Assembly (NCBI GenBank): GCA_020072585.1
Contig: JAIQGL010000013.1
Location: forward strand, 1 to 64,000
Origin: Terriglobia bacterium
GTDB taxonomy: Bacteria; Acidobacteriota; Terriglobia; Terriglobales; Acidobacteriaceae
DNA length: 64,000 bases
Reading direction: 5' to 3'
The position numbers and the translations under genes are program-made. Positions 54,124-63,555 of the stretch are shown piece by piece (position 1 is the stretch's first letter; each line of letters opens with the position of its first letter). The notes under the pieces were generated by a model, which searched no databases, was not told the origin of the DNA, and was given only the letters and a program-made list of their open reading frames with translations.

Positions 54124-55437
54124 ATGCTAGTCACTGACCTGATCCGCCGTAAGCGCGACGGCTCCGAGCTGCAGCGCAATGAAATCGAGTTTCTCGTCAA
54201 CGGCTACACCCGTGACGCGATTCCTGATTATCAGATGTCCGCCTGGCTCATGGCAGTCCTGTGGCGCGGCATGACGCGCGCTGAACTCGCCGCGCTCACC
54301 GAATCCATGCTCAACTCCGGCCAGGTCCTGGATTTCTCTGAGCTTCCGGCCGCCCGGGTCGACAAGCATTCCACCGGCGGCGTCGGCGATAAGACCTCGC
54401 TCATTATCGCCCCCATTGTTGCTGCGGGCGGTTTGTTTGTCCCCATGATCAGCGGACGTGGTCTTGGACACACCGGCGGCACGCTCGACAAGTTGGAGTC
54501 CATTCCCGGCTTCAACGTGAATCTTTCTGTTGCCGATTTCCGCCGCGTGCTGGCGCAATGTGGCGCCGGATTGATCGGCCAGACAGCGGAGATCGCTCCC
54601 GCCGACAAAAAGCTCTACGCCCTGCGCGATGTCACTGGCACAGTGGAAAGCCCATATCTGATCTGCGCCTCCATCATGAGCAAGAAGCTCGCCGAAGGTA
54701 TTGATGCATTGGTGCTTGACGTAAAGACCGGCAGCGGCGCGTTCATGAAAGCAGAAAAAGACGCGGTCTTCCTTGCCGAACTGATGGTGGAAACCGGCCA
54801 GCGTCTGGGCAAGCGAGTATCGGCGCTCATCACCGATATGGACCAGCCACTGGGACGCGCCGTCGGCAACGCGCTTGAAGTTGCTGAATGCATTGAGGCC
54901 CTGAACGGCAAAGGCCCTGACGATCTGCGCGAACTCAGCCTGGTTCTGGCCGCATGGATGTTCTTTCTGGGCAAACGCGTGCGCAGCATGGATGAAGGCA
55001 GGGAACTCGCAGAGCAGATGATCTCCAGTGGCAAGGCCCGCGATAAATTCCGCGAGATGATTCGCCTGCAAGGCGGCAACGCCGCGGTGATGGACAACCC
55101 TGGTCTGCTGCCCCAGGCAAAACAAAAGACTGACGTGAAGAGCCGGACTGCCGGTTTTATTACCGGCATCATGTGCGAACAAATCGGCACCGCCGGCGTT
55201 CTTCTTGGCGGCGGCCGTGCCCGGAAAGAAGACTCTGTCGATCCCGCCGTGGGGATAATGATCCACAAGAAAGTTGGTGACAAGGTTTCTGTGGGCGAGC
55301 CGCTCTGCACCGTGTTTTACAACTCAGCCGAGCGCATGGCCAGCGCAGCTCCGTTGATCGAGCAAAGCTACACGATTGCAGCCGCCGCGCCGTTAAAAGC
55401 ACGTCCTCTTGTCCACCAGATCATCGGTGACAAGTGA
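54124..55437 (+). CDS. Pyrimidine-nucleoside (thymidine) phosphorylase
   Basis: 437 residues. The signature SGRGLGHTGGTLDKLESIPGF (given in two parts: SGRGLGHTGG and TLDKLESIPG) and the phosphate-binding KHSTGGVGDK are present, and the C-terminal YNSAERM typical of the family follows. It splits thymidine, uridine or deoxyuridine with phosphate, releasing sugar-1-phosphate. Together with cdd it salvages pyrimidines. Whether it is deoA or pdp type cannot be decided by eye. Confidence 0.93.
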   Translation: MLVTDLIRRKRDGSELQRNEIEFLVNGYTRDAIPDYQMSAWLMAVLWRGMTRAELAALTESMLNSGQVLDFSELPAARVDKHSTGGVGDKTSLIIAPIVAAGGLFVPMISGRGLGHTGGTLDKLESIPGFNVNLSVADFRRVLAQCGAGLIGQTAEIAPADKKLYALRDVTGTVESPYLICASIMSKKLAEGIDALVLDVKTGSGAFMKAEKDAVFLAELMVETGQRLGKRVSALITDMDQPLGRAVGNALEVAECIEALNGKGPDDLRELSLVLAAWMFFLGKRVRSMDEGRELAEQMISSGKARDKFREMIRLQGGNAAVMDNPGLLPQAKQKTDVKSRTAGFITGIMCEQIGTAGVLLGGGRARKEDSVDPAVGIMIHKKVGDKVSVGEPLCTVFYNSAERMASAAPLIEQSYTIAAAAPLKARPLVHQIIGDK

Positions 55438-55480
55438 AACAATCAACATCCTTGCTAAACCATGGTGCTGCATACAAACC

Positions 55481-56329
55481 TTACTTCTCCGCCACGTCCT
55501 GCGCGATCAGCGGCACCACGTCCCTGAGCAGCGCTTTAAACTGCCCGGAGATTCGTCTTCCAATCTCCAATACTTCTTCGTGATTGATCGGCGCGTCGGT
55601 TGTTCCTGCTGCCATGTTGGTCACGCAGGAAATCGCCAGCACTTTGACTCCCAGTTGTCGAGCCACAATTACTTCCGGCACCGTGGACATGCCAACCAGA
55701 TCGGCGCCCATTGTGCGAAAAGCGCGTATCTCCGCCGGCGTTTCATAGCTTGGGCCAAGCACCGCAACGTAAACGCCTTCGGCAAGATCAATACCCAGCC
55801 GTTTTCCCGCGTCCAGCGTCATCTGCCGGTAGCTCTTCGAATACGCTCCGGTCATATCGATAAACCGCTGCCCCACGCGAGGATCTTCCAGCCCCACCAG
55901 CGGGTTCTGCCCTTGAAAATTGATGTGGTCTTTGATCACCACAAGCCGGCCCTGTCCGTAGTCCAGGTTGATGCCGCCAGCCGCATTGGTCAGGATCACG
56001 GCGCGCACTCCCATGCGGGCAAACACTCGCATCGGGAAAACCACGCTCTGTACTGGATAGCCTTCATAAAGATGGACTCGGCCCTGCATCACCACCACGG
56101 GCCATGCGCCGATATTGCCCAGCACCAGCTGGCCGGCATGTCCCACGGCAGTGGAGCGGGCAAAATGCGGGATGTCGTTATAGCCGATGCGGACTGCGTC
56201 CGTCATCTCGTCGGCAAATCCCCCCAGTCCTGATCCCAGCACGATTGCCACCAATGGCTTGATCGGGCTCTTGGAAGAAATAAACTTCGCTGTGAATTCT
56301 GCCTGGGTAAAGTCGTCGCTCATGCTCAT
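55481..56329 (-). CDS. Purine-nucleoside phosphorylase
   Basis: 282 residues, PNP family 2 (trimeric). Conserved blocks: IVLGSGLGGFADEM, GHAGQLVLGNIGAWPVVVMQGRVHLYEGY, NAAGGINLDYG, GPSYETPAEIRAFRTMGADLVGMSTVPEVI, and SCVTNMAAGTTD. It splits inosine/guanosine with phosphate. It is read divergently from the adenosine-deaminase-like gene and convergent with the pyrimidine phosphorylase. Confidence 0.94.
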   Translation of the reverse strand: MSMSDDFTQAEFTAKFISSKSPIKPLVAIVLGSGLGGFADEMTDAVRIGYNDIPHFARSTAVGHAGQLVLGNIGAWPVVVMQGRVHLYEGYPVQSVVFPMRVFARMGVRAVILTNAAGGINLDYGQGRLVVIKDHINFQGQNPLVGLEDPRVGQRFIDMTGAYSKSYRQMTLDAGKRLGIDLAEGVYVAVLGPSYETPAEIRAFRTMGADLVGMSTVPEVIVARQLGVKVLAISCVTNMAAGTTDAPINHEEVLEIGRRISGQFKALLRDVVPLIAQDVAEK

Positions 56330-56407
56330 GACTATTGGGATTCCTCTCTATCGAACACCGCGCTGCATATTGTGCGGAACCCAAATTGTAATGCTATAGT
56401 TCGATCC

Positions 56408-57955
56408 ATGTTAGTCTCACGTTCCTTGTACGCCGTCCGCTACTTGTTACTCGTCGTTTTCTTATCTTCTTTTGTGCCATCCGCCTGGTCTCAGAAAAAG
56501 GCGTCAGTGGCAGCTTCACCCGAGCAAAAAACTGCCCGCTACTTTGAATCCGTGCGCAGTCAGCCGTTGTTGCTGCACGCTTTTTTGCAGCAGATGCCAA
56601 AAGGCGGCGATCTTCATAACCACCTTTCTGGCGCAGTCTATGCGGAAAGCTTCATGGCTTATGCCGTGCAGGACGGCCTATGCGTCGATCGTACCGCTCT
56701 GGCGTTCGCGTCTCCGCCTTGCGACCCCGGCAGCAACAAGCCTCCTGCCAGCGTCGCTCTGCAGGACCCCACACTGTATGGGCACCTTCTTGATGCGTTC
56801 TCCATGCGCCAGTTCATTCCTGGAACTGAATCCGGCCATGACCATTTCTTTGCCACCTTCGGCAAGTTCGGCGCTGCCACCAACGGCCACACCGCGGACA
56901 TGCTGGCTGAAGTCAGGTCACGCGCTGCCGCCGGCCATCTCCAATATGTGGAGCTCATGTTCAATCCGGATGGAGGCGCTGCAGGACGCTTGGGAGCTTC
57001 CCTTGAATGGAATGACGATCTGAGCAGGATGCGGGAGCAACTCTTGTCCGGCGGTCTGGCAAAGATTGTTGCCGATGCCAGCAAGTTTCTGGATGACGCT
57101 GAAAAACAAGAGCAGGGAATAATGCACTGCGGACAGCCGCAGGCCAGTCCCGGCTGCAACGTGCAGGCCCGTTATCTCTACCAGGTCTCACGTGGCTTGC
57201 CCAAAGGTTCAGTCTTTGGCCAGATTCTTGCTGGATTTGAGATGGCGTCAAAAGATCCGCGCGTGGTTGGTCTCAATCTGGTGATGGCGGAAGATTGGTA
57301 CGTTCCCATCCACGATTTCAACCTGCACATGCGTATGCTCGACTACCTGCATGGAATTTATCCCAAAGTTCACATCACTCTCCACGCCGGAGAGCTGACA
57401 CAAAACCTGGTTCCTCCTGAAGATTTGTTCCACGTTCGTGCATCTGTCGAACGCGGCCATGCAGAGCGCATCGGCCACGGCGTGGATGTGATGCAGGAGC
57501 ATGACCCTGAGGCGCTGCTGCGCAGCATGGCCCAGAAGAAAGTTCTGGTCGAAATCTGTCTCACCAGCAATGACGTCATTCTCAATGTGACCGGCGATCA
57601 CCATCCTCTGCCCATGTATCTGAAATTTGGCGTGCCCGTTACCCTGGCCACCGATGACGAAGGTGTTTCGCGCGGTGACATTGTTCATGAATACGAGCGC
57701 GCTGCGGCAACTTACCGCTTCAAATATCGGGAGCTCAAAAACTTTGCGCGGGCCAGCCTTGCGTATAGCTTTTTGCCGGGAAACAGTATCTGGAAGGACA
57801 CAAGCTCAGGCATTCGCTCTTCAGCTTGTGCGGCTGACAAGCCCAGCTCTGCCAAGCTATCTTCAAACTGCGCCGCGCTGCTCGCAGCCAGTGAAAAAGC
57901 AAAACAGGAGTGGGAACTGGAAAAGGCCTTTGCGGAATTTGAAAGCAAATTCTAG
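56408..57955 (+). CDS. Exported adenosine deaminase-like (ADGF-type) enzyme
   Basis: 515 residues from the ATG at 56408, where a signal peptide begins (MLVSRSLYAVRYLLLVVFLSSF). Adenosine-deaminase fold: GGDLHNHLSGAV (metal HxH), HITLHAGEL, ERIGHGVDVM, LVEICLTSNDVILNV and TLATDDEGVSRG, all present. The domain is about 460 residues, as in secreted ADGF/ADA2-like enzymes. It likely deaminates adenosine outside the cytoplasm; the neighbouring PNP and NupC genes fit uptake and breakdown of the product inosine. Start region is directly divergent from PNP. Confidence 0.88.
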   Translation: MLVSRSLYAVRYLLLVVFLSSFVPSAWSQKKASVAASPEQKTARYFESVRSQPLLLHAFLQQMPKGGDLHNHLSGAVYAESFMAYAVQDGLCVDRTALAFASPPCDPGSNKPPASVALQDPTLYGHLLDAFSMRQFIPGTESGHDHFFATFGKFGAATNGHTADMLAEVRSRAAAGHLQYVELMFNPDGGAAGRLGASLEWNDDLSRMREQLLSGGLAKIVADASKFLDDAEKQEQGIMHCGQPQASPGCNVQARYLYQVSRGLPKGSVFGQILAGFEMASKDPRVVGLNLVMAEDWYVPIHDFNLHMRMLDYLHGIYPKVHITLHAGELTQNLVPPEDLFHVRASVERGHAERIGHGVDVMQEHDPEALLRSMAQKKVLVEICLTSNDVILNVTGDHHPLPMYLKFGVPVTLATDDEGVSRGDIVHEYERAAATYRFKYRELKNFARASLAYSFLPGNSIWKDTSSGIRSSACAADKPSSAKLSSNCAALLAASEKAKQEWELEKAFAEFESKF

Positions 57956-57972
57956 ATTAAGGTCCCTCGCTC

Positions 57973-57993
57973 CGCTCGGGATTTCGCCTGCGG
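57973..57993. repeat. 21-base word shared with 3771-3791
   Basis: The word CGCTCGGGATTTCGCCTGCG and one further G occurs exactly at both positions, each inside longer CTCG-rich repeat sequence. It lies directly after the adenosine-deaminase-like gene. A dispersed non-coding repeat of unknown type. Confidence 0.6.
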
Positions 57994-58042
57994 AGTCCCG
58001 CTCGGCTTGCCTCGCTTACGCTCGCAACCGGCCCAACTTGAC

Positions 58043-58069
58043 ATCCCGTCTACAATAGACGGGATTTTT
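58043..58069 (+). terminator. Rho-independent terminator after the adenosine-deaminase-like gene
   Basis: ATCCCGTCTA-CAA-TAGACGGGAT is a perfect 10-base-pair stem (58043-58065) followed by TTTTT. It separates the deaminase gene from nupC, 40 bases upstream of the nupC start. Confidence 0.85.
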
Positions 58070-58108
58070 CCAAACGCAATCTTTCATCTTTAGCTGAGAA
58101 GGACCCTA

Positions 58109-59338
58109 ATGTCGCGATTCGCGGGTTTGCTGGGCATCATCGTTTTTTTGTCGATCGCTTACCTTTTCTCGACCGATCGCCGCGCAATTCGTTTAAAGAC
58201 CGTTCTCTGGGGCCTGGGGTTGCAGTTTGTCTTCGCCTGGATCGTCGTCCGCTATACCTGGGGCCAGGCCGTGATGAGCGCCGCCGGTGAGAAGGTCAAG
58301 AAGCTTCTGGCTTACTCCTTCGTCGGGTCGAGCTTTGTTTTTGGTGACCTGGGCTCGAACGCTTCTCATCTGGGTTTCTTCTTTGCGTTTCAGGTATTGC
58401 CGACGATCATCTTTGTTTCCGCATTTTTTGCGCTGCTCTACCACTTGGGGGTGATGCAGATCATCATCAAGGGAATGGCTTGGGTCATGAGCCGGATTAT
58501 GGGCGTCAGCGGCGCGGAGTCGCTGGACGTGGCCGCATCCATCTTCATGGGGCAGACAGAAGCTCCGCTCACCATCCGGCCGCTTCTTCCTGAATGCACC
58601 AAATCCGAATTGATGACCATCATGACTGCGGGCATGGCGCACGTATCCGGCGGTATCATGGCCGCCTACATTCTCTATGGGATTGACGCAAAGAACCTGC
58701 TCGCGGCTGTGATCATGACTGCGCCGGGAACCATCCTGATGGCCAAGATGCTGGTGCCGGAAACGGAGCAGCCCAAAACCGCGGGCACGGTCCAGATCTC
58801 CAAGGATGAAATGCACAAGGACGCCAACATGCTTGGCGCCATCGCCCGCGGCACCATTGACGGCGGGCAGCTCGCTTTCAATGTCGCCATCATGCTGATT
58901 TCGTTTTTAGCTTTGATCGCGCTTTTGAACGGCATCATGGGCTGGACTCACAATCATGTGGGCTGGTTCCCCGAAAGCATTCAGCAGGTTCTTGGGTTTA
59001 TTTTCTCTCCTGTGGCGTGGCTCATCGGCGTGCCTAAACATGACTGTAGCGCCATCGGCAACCTGCTTGGCTCACGCATGGTGATTAATGAGCTGTATGC
59101 ATACACCCTGTTGGGGGCTCAGAAGGCCACTCTTGACCCCCGCTCTTTCACCATCGCAACGTTCGCTCTCTGCGGCTTTGCCAACCTGAGTTCAATCGGT
59201 ATCCAGATCGGTGGCATCGGCGCTCTCGCCCCTAACAAACGTGACCAGCTTGCCAAACTTGGTTTCCGCGCCATGATCGCCGGTACCATGGCCAATCTCA
59301 TGTCGGCTTCAATCGTGGGATTGTTGATGAGAAGCTGA
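58109..59338 (+). CDS. nupC: Concentrative nucleoside transporter, NupC family
   Basis: 409 residues with about ten membrane helices. Conserved CNT features: SVAASIFMGQTEAPLTIRPLL-like VAASIFMGQTEAPLTI, MAHVSGGIMAAYI, VMEFLGVPxxDC-like LIGVPKHDCSAIGNLLGSR, and LCGFANLSSIGIQIGGIGALAPNKR. It imports nucleosides with ions. It follows a terminator and has an AGAAGGA ribosome-binding site. The last membrane-facing end is at a stop 111 bases before a convergent gene. Confidence 0.94.
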   Translation: MSRFAGLLGIIVFLSIAYLFSTDRRAIRLKTVLWGLGLQFVFAWIVVRYTWGQAVMSAAGEKVKKLLAYSFVGSSFVFGDLGSNASHLGFFFAFQVLPTIIFVSAFFALLYHLGVMQIIIKGMAWVMSRIMGVSGAESLDVAASIFMGQTEAPLTIRPLLPECTKSELMTIMTAGMAHVSGGIMAAYILYGIDAKNLLAAVIMTAPGTILMAKMLVPETEQPKTAGTVQISKDEMHKDANMLGAIARGTIDGGQLAFNVAIMLISFLALIALLNGIMGWTHNHVGWFPESIQQVLGFIFSPVAWLIGVPKHDCSAIGNLLGSRMVINELYAYTLLGAQKATLDPRSFTIATFALCGFANLSSIGIQIGGIGALAPNKRDQLAKLGFRAMIAGTMANLMSASIVGLLMRS

Positions 59339-59449
59339 GCGGCTTACGCGGTCAGGAAGCCGTGGCGCGGTGACGGTCTTGCAGACCATCACCGGCCGTC
59401 TTGTAGAGAACCGCAAAGAGACCACCTCAACGCCTTCTAGCTGGACTGC

Positions 59450-60148
59450 TTACAAAGAGACGTTGATGGCAATAGCAACTCCGGGATGGCGCCGGTTGTA
59501 CATGTAATACCCGTCATTGACGTAGTCAACATAAACGTCGTCAGTTTCGTACCAGGTGGGTGCCCAGTATTCGGGCCACGGATCAACCATGCTGAACCAG
59601 AACCCACCGTACTGAAACCTTGGATGTCCGGCCACGATGACTACAGGAACAGTGTGAACCCGGAACCAGTGTCCCCGGCCAAAATGCGCGCGGAAACGGT
59701 CTTCGGGAATGCGGTAGCCTCTGTAGCCCCCGCGTTCGCGCCAGCTATGATGTTCATGCTCCCAATGGTGTGCGCGATGGCCTTCCCATGCCTCTCGCCT
59801 GGAGTGCTGGTCGTGCTCATGCCAGTTCGCTTCACGCACGTGTTCCGGCCCATGTCCCTGCTGGTAATGTGGCTCCCGGCGTTCTGGCCTGTCGTGGTGT
59901 TCTGGCCTGTCGTGGTTGGCCCGCCCCTGCTCGTAAGGGCGTTGATCGCGTTGGTGCTCCCGTCCATTCGCCTCGTGTTTGTCCGAGTGCTTCGCAGACG
60001 AGTTCCCTTGCTCTTTTTGGTGCTTGTTATCTTCGTGCTTCCTGGAGTCGCCTTGCCGTCCGTCGTTGTCTCTATGCTGTGGGTTGGCAAAAGCTGTTGT
60101 TCCTAAAAGCACGCCCAGAAGTGATGTGCTGATTGCAATCAGTTTCAT
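59450..60148 (-). CDS. Exported His/Arg-rich hypothetical protein
   Basis: 232 residues. Signal peptide MKLIAISTSLLGVLLGTTAFA; residues about 22-140 are low-complexity and rich in His, Arg, Glu and Asp, with a duplicated HDRPEHHDRPERR unit. The C-terminal 90 residues are better ordered: YRIPEDRFRAHFGRGHWFRVHTVPVVIVAGHPRFQYGGFWFSMVDPWPEYWAPTW. A YNRRHPGVAIAINVSL ending recalls other small acidobacterial envelope proteins. Function unknown; metal binding is plausible from the His content. Confidence 0.7.
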   Translation of the reverse strand: MKLIAISTSLLGVLLGTTAFANPQHRDNDGRQGDSRKHEDNKHQKEQGNSSAKHSDKHEANGREHQRDQRPYEQGRANHDRPEHHDRPERREPHYQQGHGPEHVREANWHEHDQHSRREAWEGHRAHHWEHEHHSWRERGGYRGYRIPEDRFRAHFGRGHWFRVHTVPVVIVAGHPRFQYGGFWFSMVDPWPEYWAPTWYETDDVYVDYVNDGYYMYNRRHPGVAIAINVSL

Positions 60149-60396
60149 TCGGTACTCCGTATCGCGAGTTTAGGTCATCTCTATTTGACATTCCAGTTAC
60201 GCAAGGCCGATGCCTCCTTGCTCTCGGCGGTTTTTGTGAGACGTCGTGGCTCGCTGTGTCGCCGGATTTTTCTCTTCTTAACTTTACTTTCTCAGCAGCT
60301 AGCTTACTGAGCCCGGAGACGAGAAGCCTCACCATGATCCGAGGTTGTATAATCCTCCGAGCTCGGATCATCTTGCTTGGGGAACGTGGGTGAAAT

Positions 60397-61578
60397 ATGC
60401 GGTTGAAAGCATTTTTTGTGTTCGCAATAGCTTGTCTCTGCACGTTGATGCTGCCAGCCTGGGGACAAGCCACCACCAAGATCGGCGTTATCACTTCACT
60501 CACCGGCAGTCTGGCCGCATTCGGCGAGGCCCACAAAAACGGCTATGCCATCGCGCTTGATGAGATCAATGCCAAGGGCGGCGTTCTGGGTAAAAAGGTC
60601 GAACTTGATTTTTATGATGACCAGAGCAAGCCTGACCAGGCCGTTCAGGGCGTCTCCAAGCTCATTGATCAGGACCAGGTTCCCATCCTTCTGGGTTCCT
60701 ATTCCAGTGAGAGCACCAAGGCCATTGTCGGCTCGGTCACGCAACGCGAGACGCCGTTGATCATCCCCACCGCCACCGCCGACAATGTGATGGACTCCAA
60801 GTCTCCTTGGATCTTCCGCATCTGCGCCGGGGCCACGGATTACGCCAAGGCCACCATTGCGTTCCTGAAAGCGAACGGCGCGCCAAAGAAGATGGCTATC
60901 GTGTATGAGAACACCAATTTCGGCCAGTCAAACATGAAAGCAATGACCGCCGCAGCCAGGGAAGCTGGCATCGAACTGGTGGCAGTGGAATCTTATGAAG
61001 CCAAGTCGCCTGACTACAAGGCCGTCCTGCAGCGCGTGAAACAGGCCAATCCGGATGTGATTTATTTCTGTTCTTACCTTTTGGATGCTACTACGCTCAT
61101 GCGTCAGGCCAGGGAAGTGGACCTGAATCCTAAGTACTACACTTCAGCAGGCACTGGATTTGCCGCAGCCGAGTTTCCCACGGAGAAAGGCGCGGGCAAG
61201 AATGCCGACTTCACGTTTTCCGTATCCCAGTGGCTGCCTGACGCCAAGTGGGCAGGCTCAAAGGAATTTGATGCTGAGTACTTCAAACGCTTCAACTCGC
61301 ATCCGGCCTACCATGCGATTCAGGCCTATTCCGCGCTGCGTGTCGCTGCTGCTGCCATCAACAACGCAAAATCTCTCGATCCTGCAAAGATTCGCGATGC
61401 CATCAAAAACATCAATCTGACCTCCACTCCGTTTGGTCCTATCAAGTTTGAAAATGGACAGAACCAGCATCCGGTCCTGATTACGCAGGTGCAGAAGGAG
61501 CAATATCGCGTGGTTTTTCCGCCGGACGCCGCGGAAGCCAAACCCATTATTCCCGCGCCCGCCTGGTCAAAGCGCTAG
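60397..61578 (+). CDS. Periplasmic substrate-binding protein, LivK family
   Basis: 393 residues with a signal peptide (FFVFAIACLCTLMLPAWGQ) and a type 1 periplasmic-binding fold: IGVITSLTGSLAAFGEAHKNGYAIALDEINAKGGVLGKKVELDFYDDQ and ILLGSYSSESTKAI are the sugar/amino-acid class blocks. It captures branched-chain amino acids or related ligands and delivers them to the permease genes that follow. The spacer to the permease gene carries a tandem repeat array. Confidence 0.88.
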   Translation: MRLKAFFVFAIACLCTLMLPAWGQATTKIGVITSLTGSLAAFGEAHKNGYAIALDEINAKGGVLGKKVELDFYDDQSKPDQAVQGVSKLIDQDQVPILLGSYSSESTKAIVGSVTQRETPLIIPTATADNVMDSKSPWIFRICAGATDYAKATIAFLKANGAPKKMAIVYENTNFGQSNMKAMTAAAREAGIELVAVESYEAKSPDYKAVLQRVKQANPDVIYFCSYLLDATTLMRQAREVDLNPKYYTSAGTGFAAAEFPTEKGAGKNADFTFSVSQWLPDAKWAGSKEFDAEYFKRFNSHPAYHAIQAYSALRVAAAAINNAKSLDPAKIRDAIKNINLTSTPFGPIKFENGQNQHPVLITQVQKEQYRVVFPPDAAEAKPIIPAPAWSKR

Positions 61579-61590
61579 ATTTACCCGTAT

Positions 61591-61643
61591 CAAAGATTCA
61601 CGTACCAATGATTCACCGTACCAACGATTCACCGTACCAACGA
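61591..61643. repeat. Tandem repeats of 16 bases, GATTCACCGTACCAAC
   Basis: About three and a half units of the 16-base word GATTCACCGTACCAAC, slightly varied, stand between the substrate-binding gene and the permease. They may be an inert repeat or a binding array; the number of units is small. Confidence 0.75.
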
Positions 61644-61711
61644 CTTGAGCGCTCCAGGATCGAAGCAGGGCTATGAACTGGTCTTCGCCAAAGCAGGAGG
61701 TCTAGACACGG

Positions 61712-62578
61712 TTGGTCCGTTTCTTTCAAGCCTGTGCTGATGGTCTGCTGACCGGAGCGCTTTACGCCCTGATCGGCATGGGCCTGGCGCTGATCTTCGG
61801 CGTTATGCGCATCGTCAACTTCGCCCATGGCGCTTTTCTCATGGTGGGCATGTATGCCACCTATGTGCTGTTTGACTACTTCAAAATCAATCCTTATGTC
61901 GGCTTCCTTCCTGCCGGGCTTTTCTGTTTTATTTTTGGCTACATCGTTTATGTGGCGCTGATCAGACCGGTGCGTGACCGTTCGCATTTCATGCAGATCC
62001 TCATGACCACAGGCATCGGCCTGATTCTTACGGATAGCGCGCAACTGATCTTTAAGGCCGACTATCGCCAGACGAATATCGACCTGATCAACCGCAGCGT
62101 GCATCTCGGCCCCTTTGGCGCAAATGCTGCTGAGGTGCTCTCTTTTGTAATTGCTCTTGCCTTCGTCATGGGCCTGCGGTCGTTTGTGGTCAGAAGTCGT
62201 ACTGGACAGGCTTTACGTGCTATCTCGCAAAACCCTGAAGTTGCGCCATTAATGGGGATCAATCTCGTTCGCATCCAGAGCTTCAGCTTCGCGCTGGGAA
62301 TTGCGCTCGCTGGTGTCGCTGGAGGGCTGTTGCTGCCCCGGCTCTATCTCTTTCCCGGCGTCGGTGAAGATTACACCACCAAAGCTTTTGTGATGGTCGT
62401 GCTTGGCGGCATGGGCTCCGTTGAAGGCGCAGCGTTTGGCGGGCTGGTGCTTGGTCTTTCCGAAAGCCTGACCAGTCTGTATCTCGGCAATCAATGGGCA
62501 TTGATTATCGACTTTGTTCTTTTCCTTTTGGTGCTGTCCTTTAAACCCAGCGGCATTTTTGGGAGGCAGCGCGCATGA
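61712..62578 (+). CDS. ABC permease, LivH family
   Basis: 288 residues, TTG start at 61712 with AGGAGGT 11 bases upstream. Seven to eight membrane helices. Typical LivH features: LTGALYALIGMGLALIFGVMRIVNFAHGAFLMVG at the N-terminus, ALRAISQNPEVAPLMGIN and GMGSVEGAAFGGLVLGLSESL near the C-terminus. It overlaps the next gene as ATGA. Confidence 0.9.
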   Translation: MVRFFQACADGLLTGALYALIGMGLALIFGVMRIVNFAHGAFLMVGMYATYVLFDYFKINPYVGFLPAGLFCFIFGYIVYVALIRPVRDRSHFMQILMTTGIGLILTDSAQLIFKADYRQTNIDLINRSVHLGPFGANAAEVLSFVIALAFVMGLRSFVVRSRTGQALRAISQNPEVAPLMGINLVRIQSFSFALGIALAGVAGGLLLPRLYLFPGVGEDYTTKAFVMVVLGGMGSVEGAAFGGLVLGLSESLTSLYLGNQWALIIDFVLFLLVLSFKPSGIFGRQRA

Positions 62579-63555
62579 GCATAAAGAGCTGGAAATTCTG
62601 GGTCTTTATCATCGTAGTGCTGCTGTGGGCCCGGGTACCGTGGTTTATCCGCAACAACTACCAGTTGCAGGTTCTCTTTCGTATCACTCTGTTTGCCGCG
62701 CTGGGACTGGCCTGGAACCTGGTGGGCGGCTATGCCGGACAGCTTTCGCTCGGCCACGTTGCGTTCTTCGGGATTGGCGCTTACGGGCTTGCGCTCTTTA
62801 CTGAGCTGTCCATTCCCGTCTGGATTTCCGTCTTTCTTGCGGCCGTTGTGGCAACATTATTTGCCGCCCTGATTGGTGTGATCGCTTTCCGCCTTCGCGG
62901 CCCCTATTTCACCCTGGCGACCATTGCGTTTGGTGAAGTGCTGCGATTGGCCGCGACCAACCTGAACGTCACGGGCGGGGCGATTGGTCTAACCATGCCT
63001 GCGCTCTTCGTCGGCAGGACGTTCTGGCGTTCATACTATCTTGCTGCGGTGGCGCTTGTGGTGATTGCATTTCTCACGAATTACTGGGCCTCGCGCTCGC
63101 GCTTCGGCTATTACCTCATGGCCATCCGGGAAGACGAAGATACTGCGGGAGCGGTGGGCATCAACACCACTCTCTGCAAGTTGCAAGCGCTGTTGGTGAG
63201 CGCGTTTCTCACGGCGCTGGCCGGCGCGCTTTATGGGAGTGCTTTCCAGTTTATTGTCCCTGACAGCATTTTCACCCTGGAGATCTCGATTCAAATTGCC
63301 ATCATTACCATGCTGGGCGGCGCAGGAACACTGCTTGGCCCCATCGTAGGCGCTGTGCTGCTTCTCTCCGCTTCAGAGGCTTTTAAAAACCAGTTCAAGG
63401 AAAGTCATCTTCTGATTTACGGCGTTCTCATCGTTGTGGTGGTGTTGTTCATGCCGGAAGGAATCGTTGGCGGGTTGCAGCACCTGTTCCGTAAACGGTC
63501 GAAGCCCCCTGCTGGTGCCAGGCCGCAGCCAGCGTTAGACGGAGCCGCCCAATGA
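62575..63555 (+). CDS. ABC permease, LivM family
   Basis: 326 residues. The LivM blocks are seen: LGLAWNLVGGYAGQLSLGHVAFFGIGAYGLALF, RLRGPYFTLATIAFGEVLRL, AIREDEDTAGAVGINTTLCKLQALLVSAFLTALAG and GGAGTLLGPIVGAVLLLSASE. The C-terminus is a short polar tail. It overlaps the upstream LivH-type gene and the downstream LivG-type gene as ATGA. Confidence 0.92.
   Translation: MSIKSWKFWVFIIVVLLWARVPWFIRNNYQLQVLFRITLFAALGLAWNLVGGYAGQLSLGHVAFFGIGAYGLALFTELSIPVWISVFLAAVVATLFAALIGVIAFRLRGPYFTLATIAFGEVLRLAATNLNVTGGAIGLTMPALFVGRTFWRSYYLAAVALVVIAFLTNYWASRSRFGYYLMAIREDEDTAGAVGINTTLCKLQALLVSAFLTALAGALYGSAFQFIVPDSIFTLEISIQIAIITMLGGAGTLLGPIVGAVLLLSASEAFKNQFKESHLLIYGVLIVVVVLFMPEGIVGGLQHLFRKRSKPPAGARPQPALDGAAQ

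Noticed and set aside
54127-55266. 379-codon minus-strand frame opposite the pyrimidine-nucleoside phosphorylase
   Set aside because: Antisense shadow of a confident enzyme gene.
61591-61643. CRISPR-like array
   Set aside because: Units are directly adjacent without spacers and there are only about three; no cas gene.
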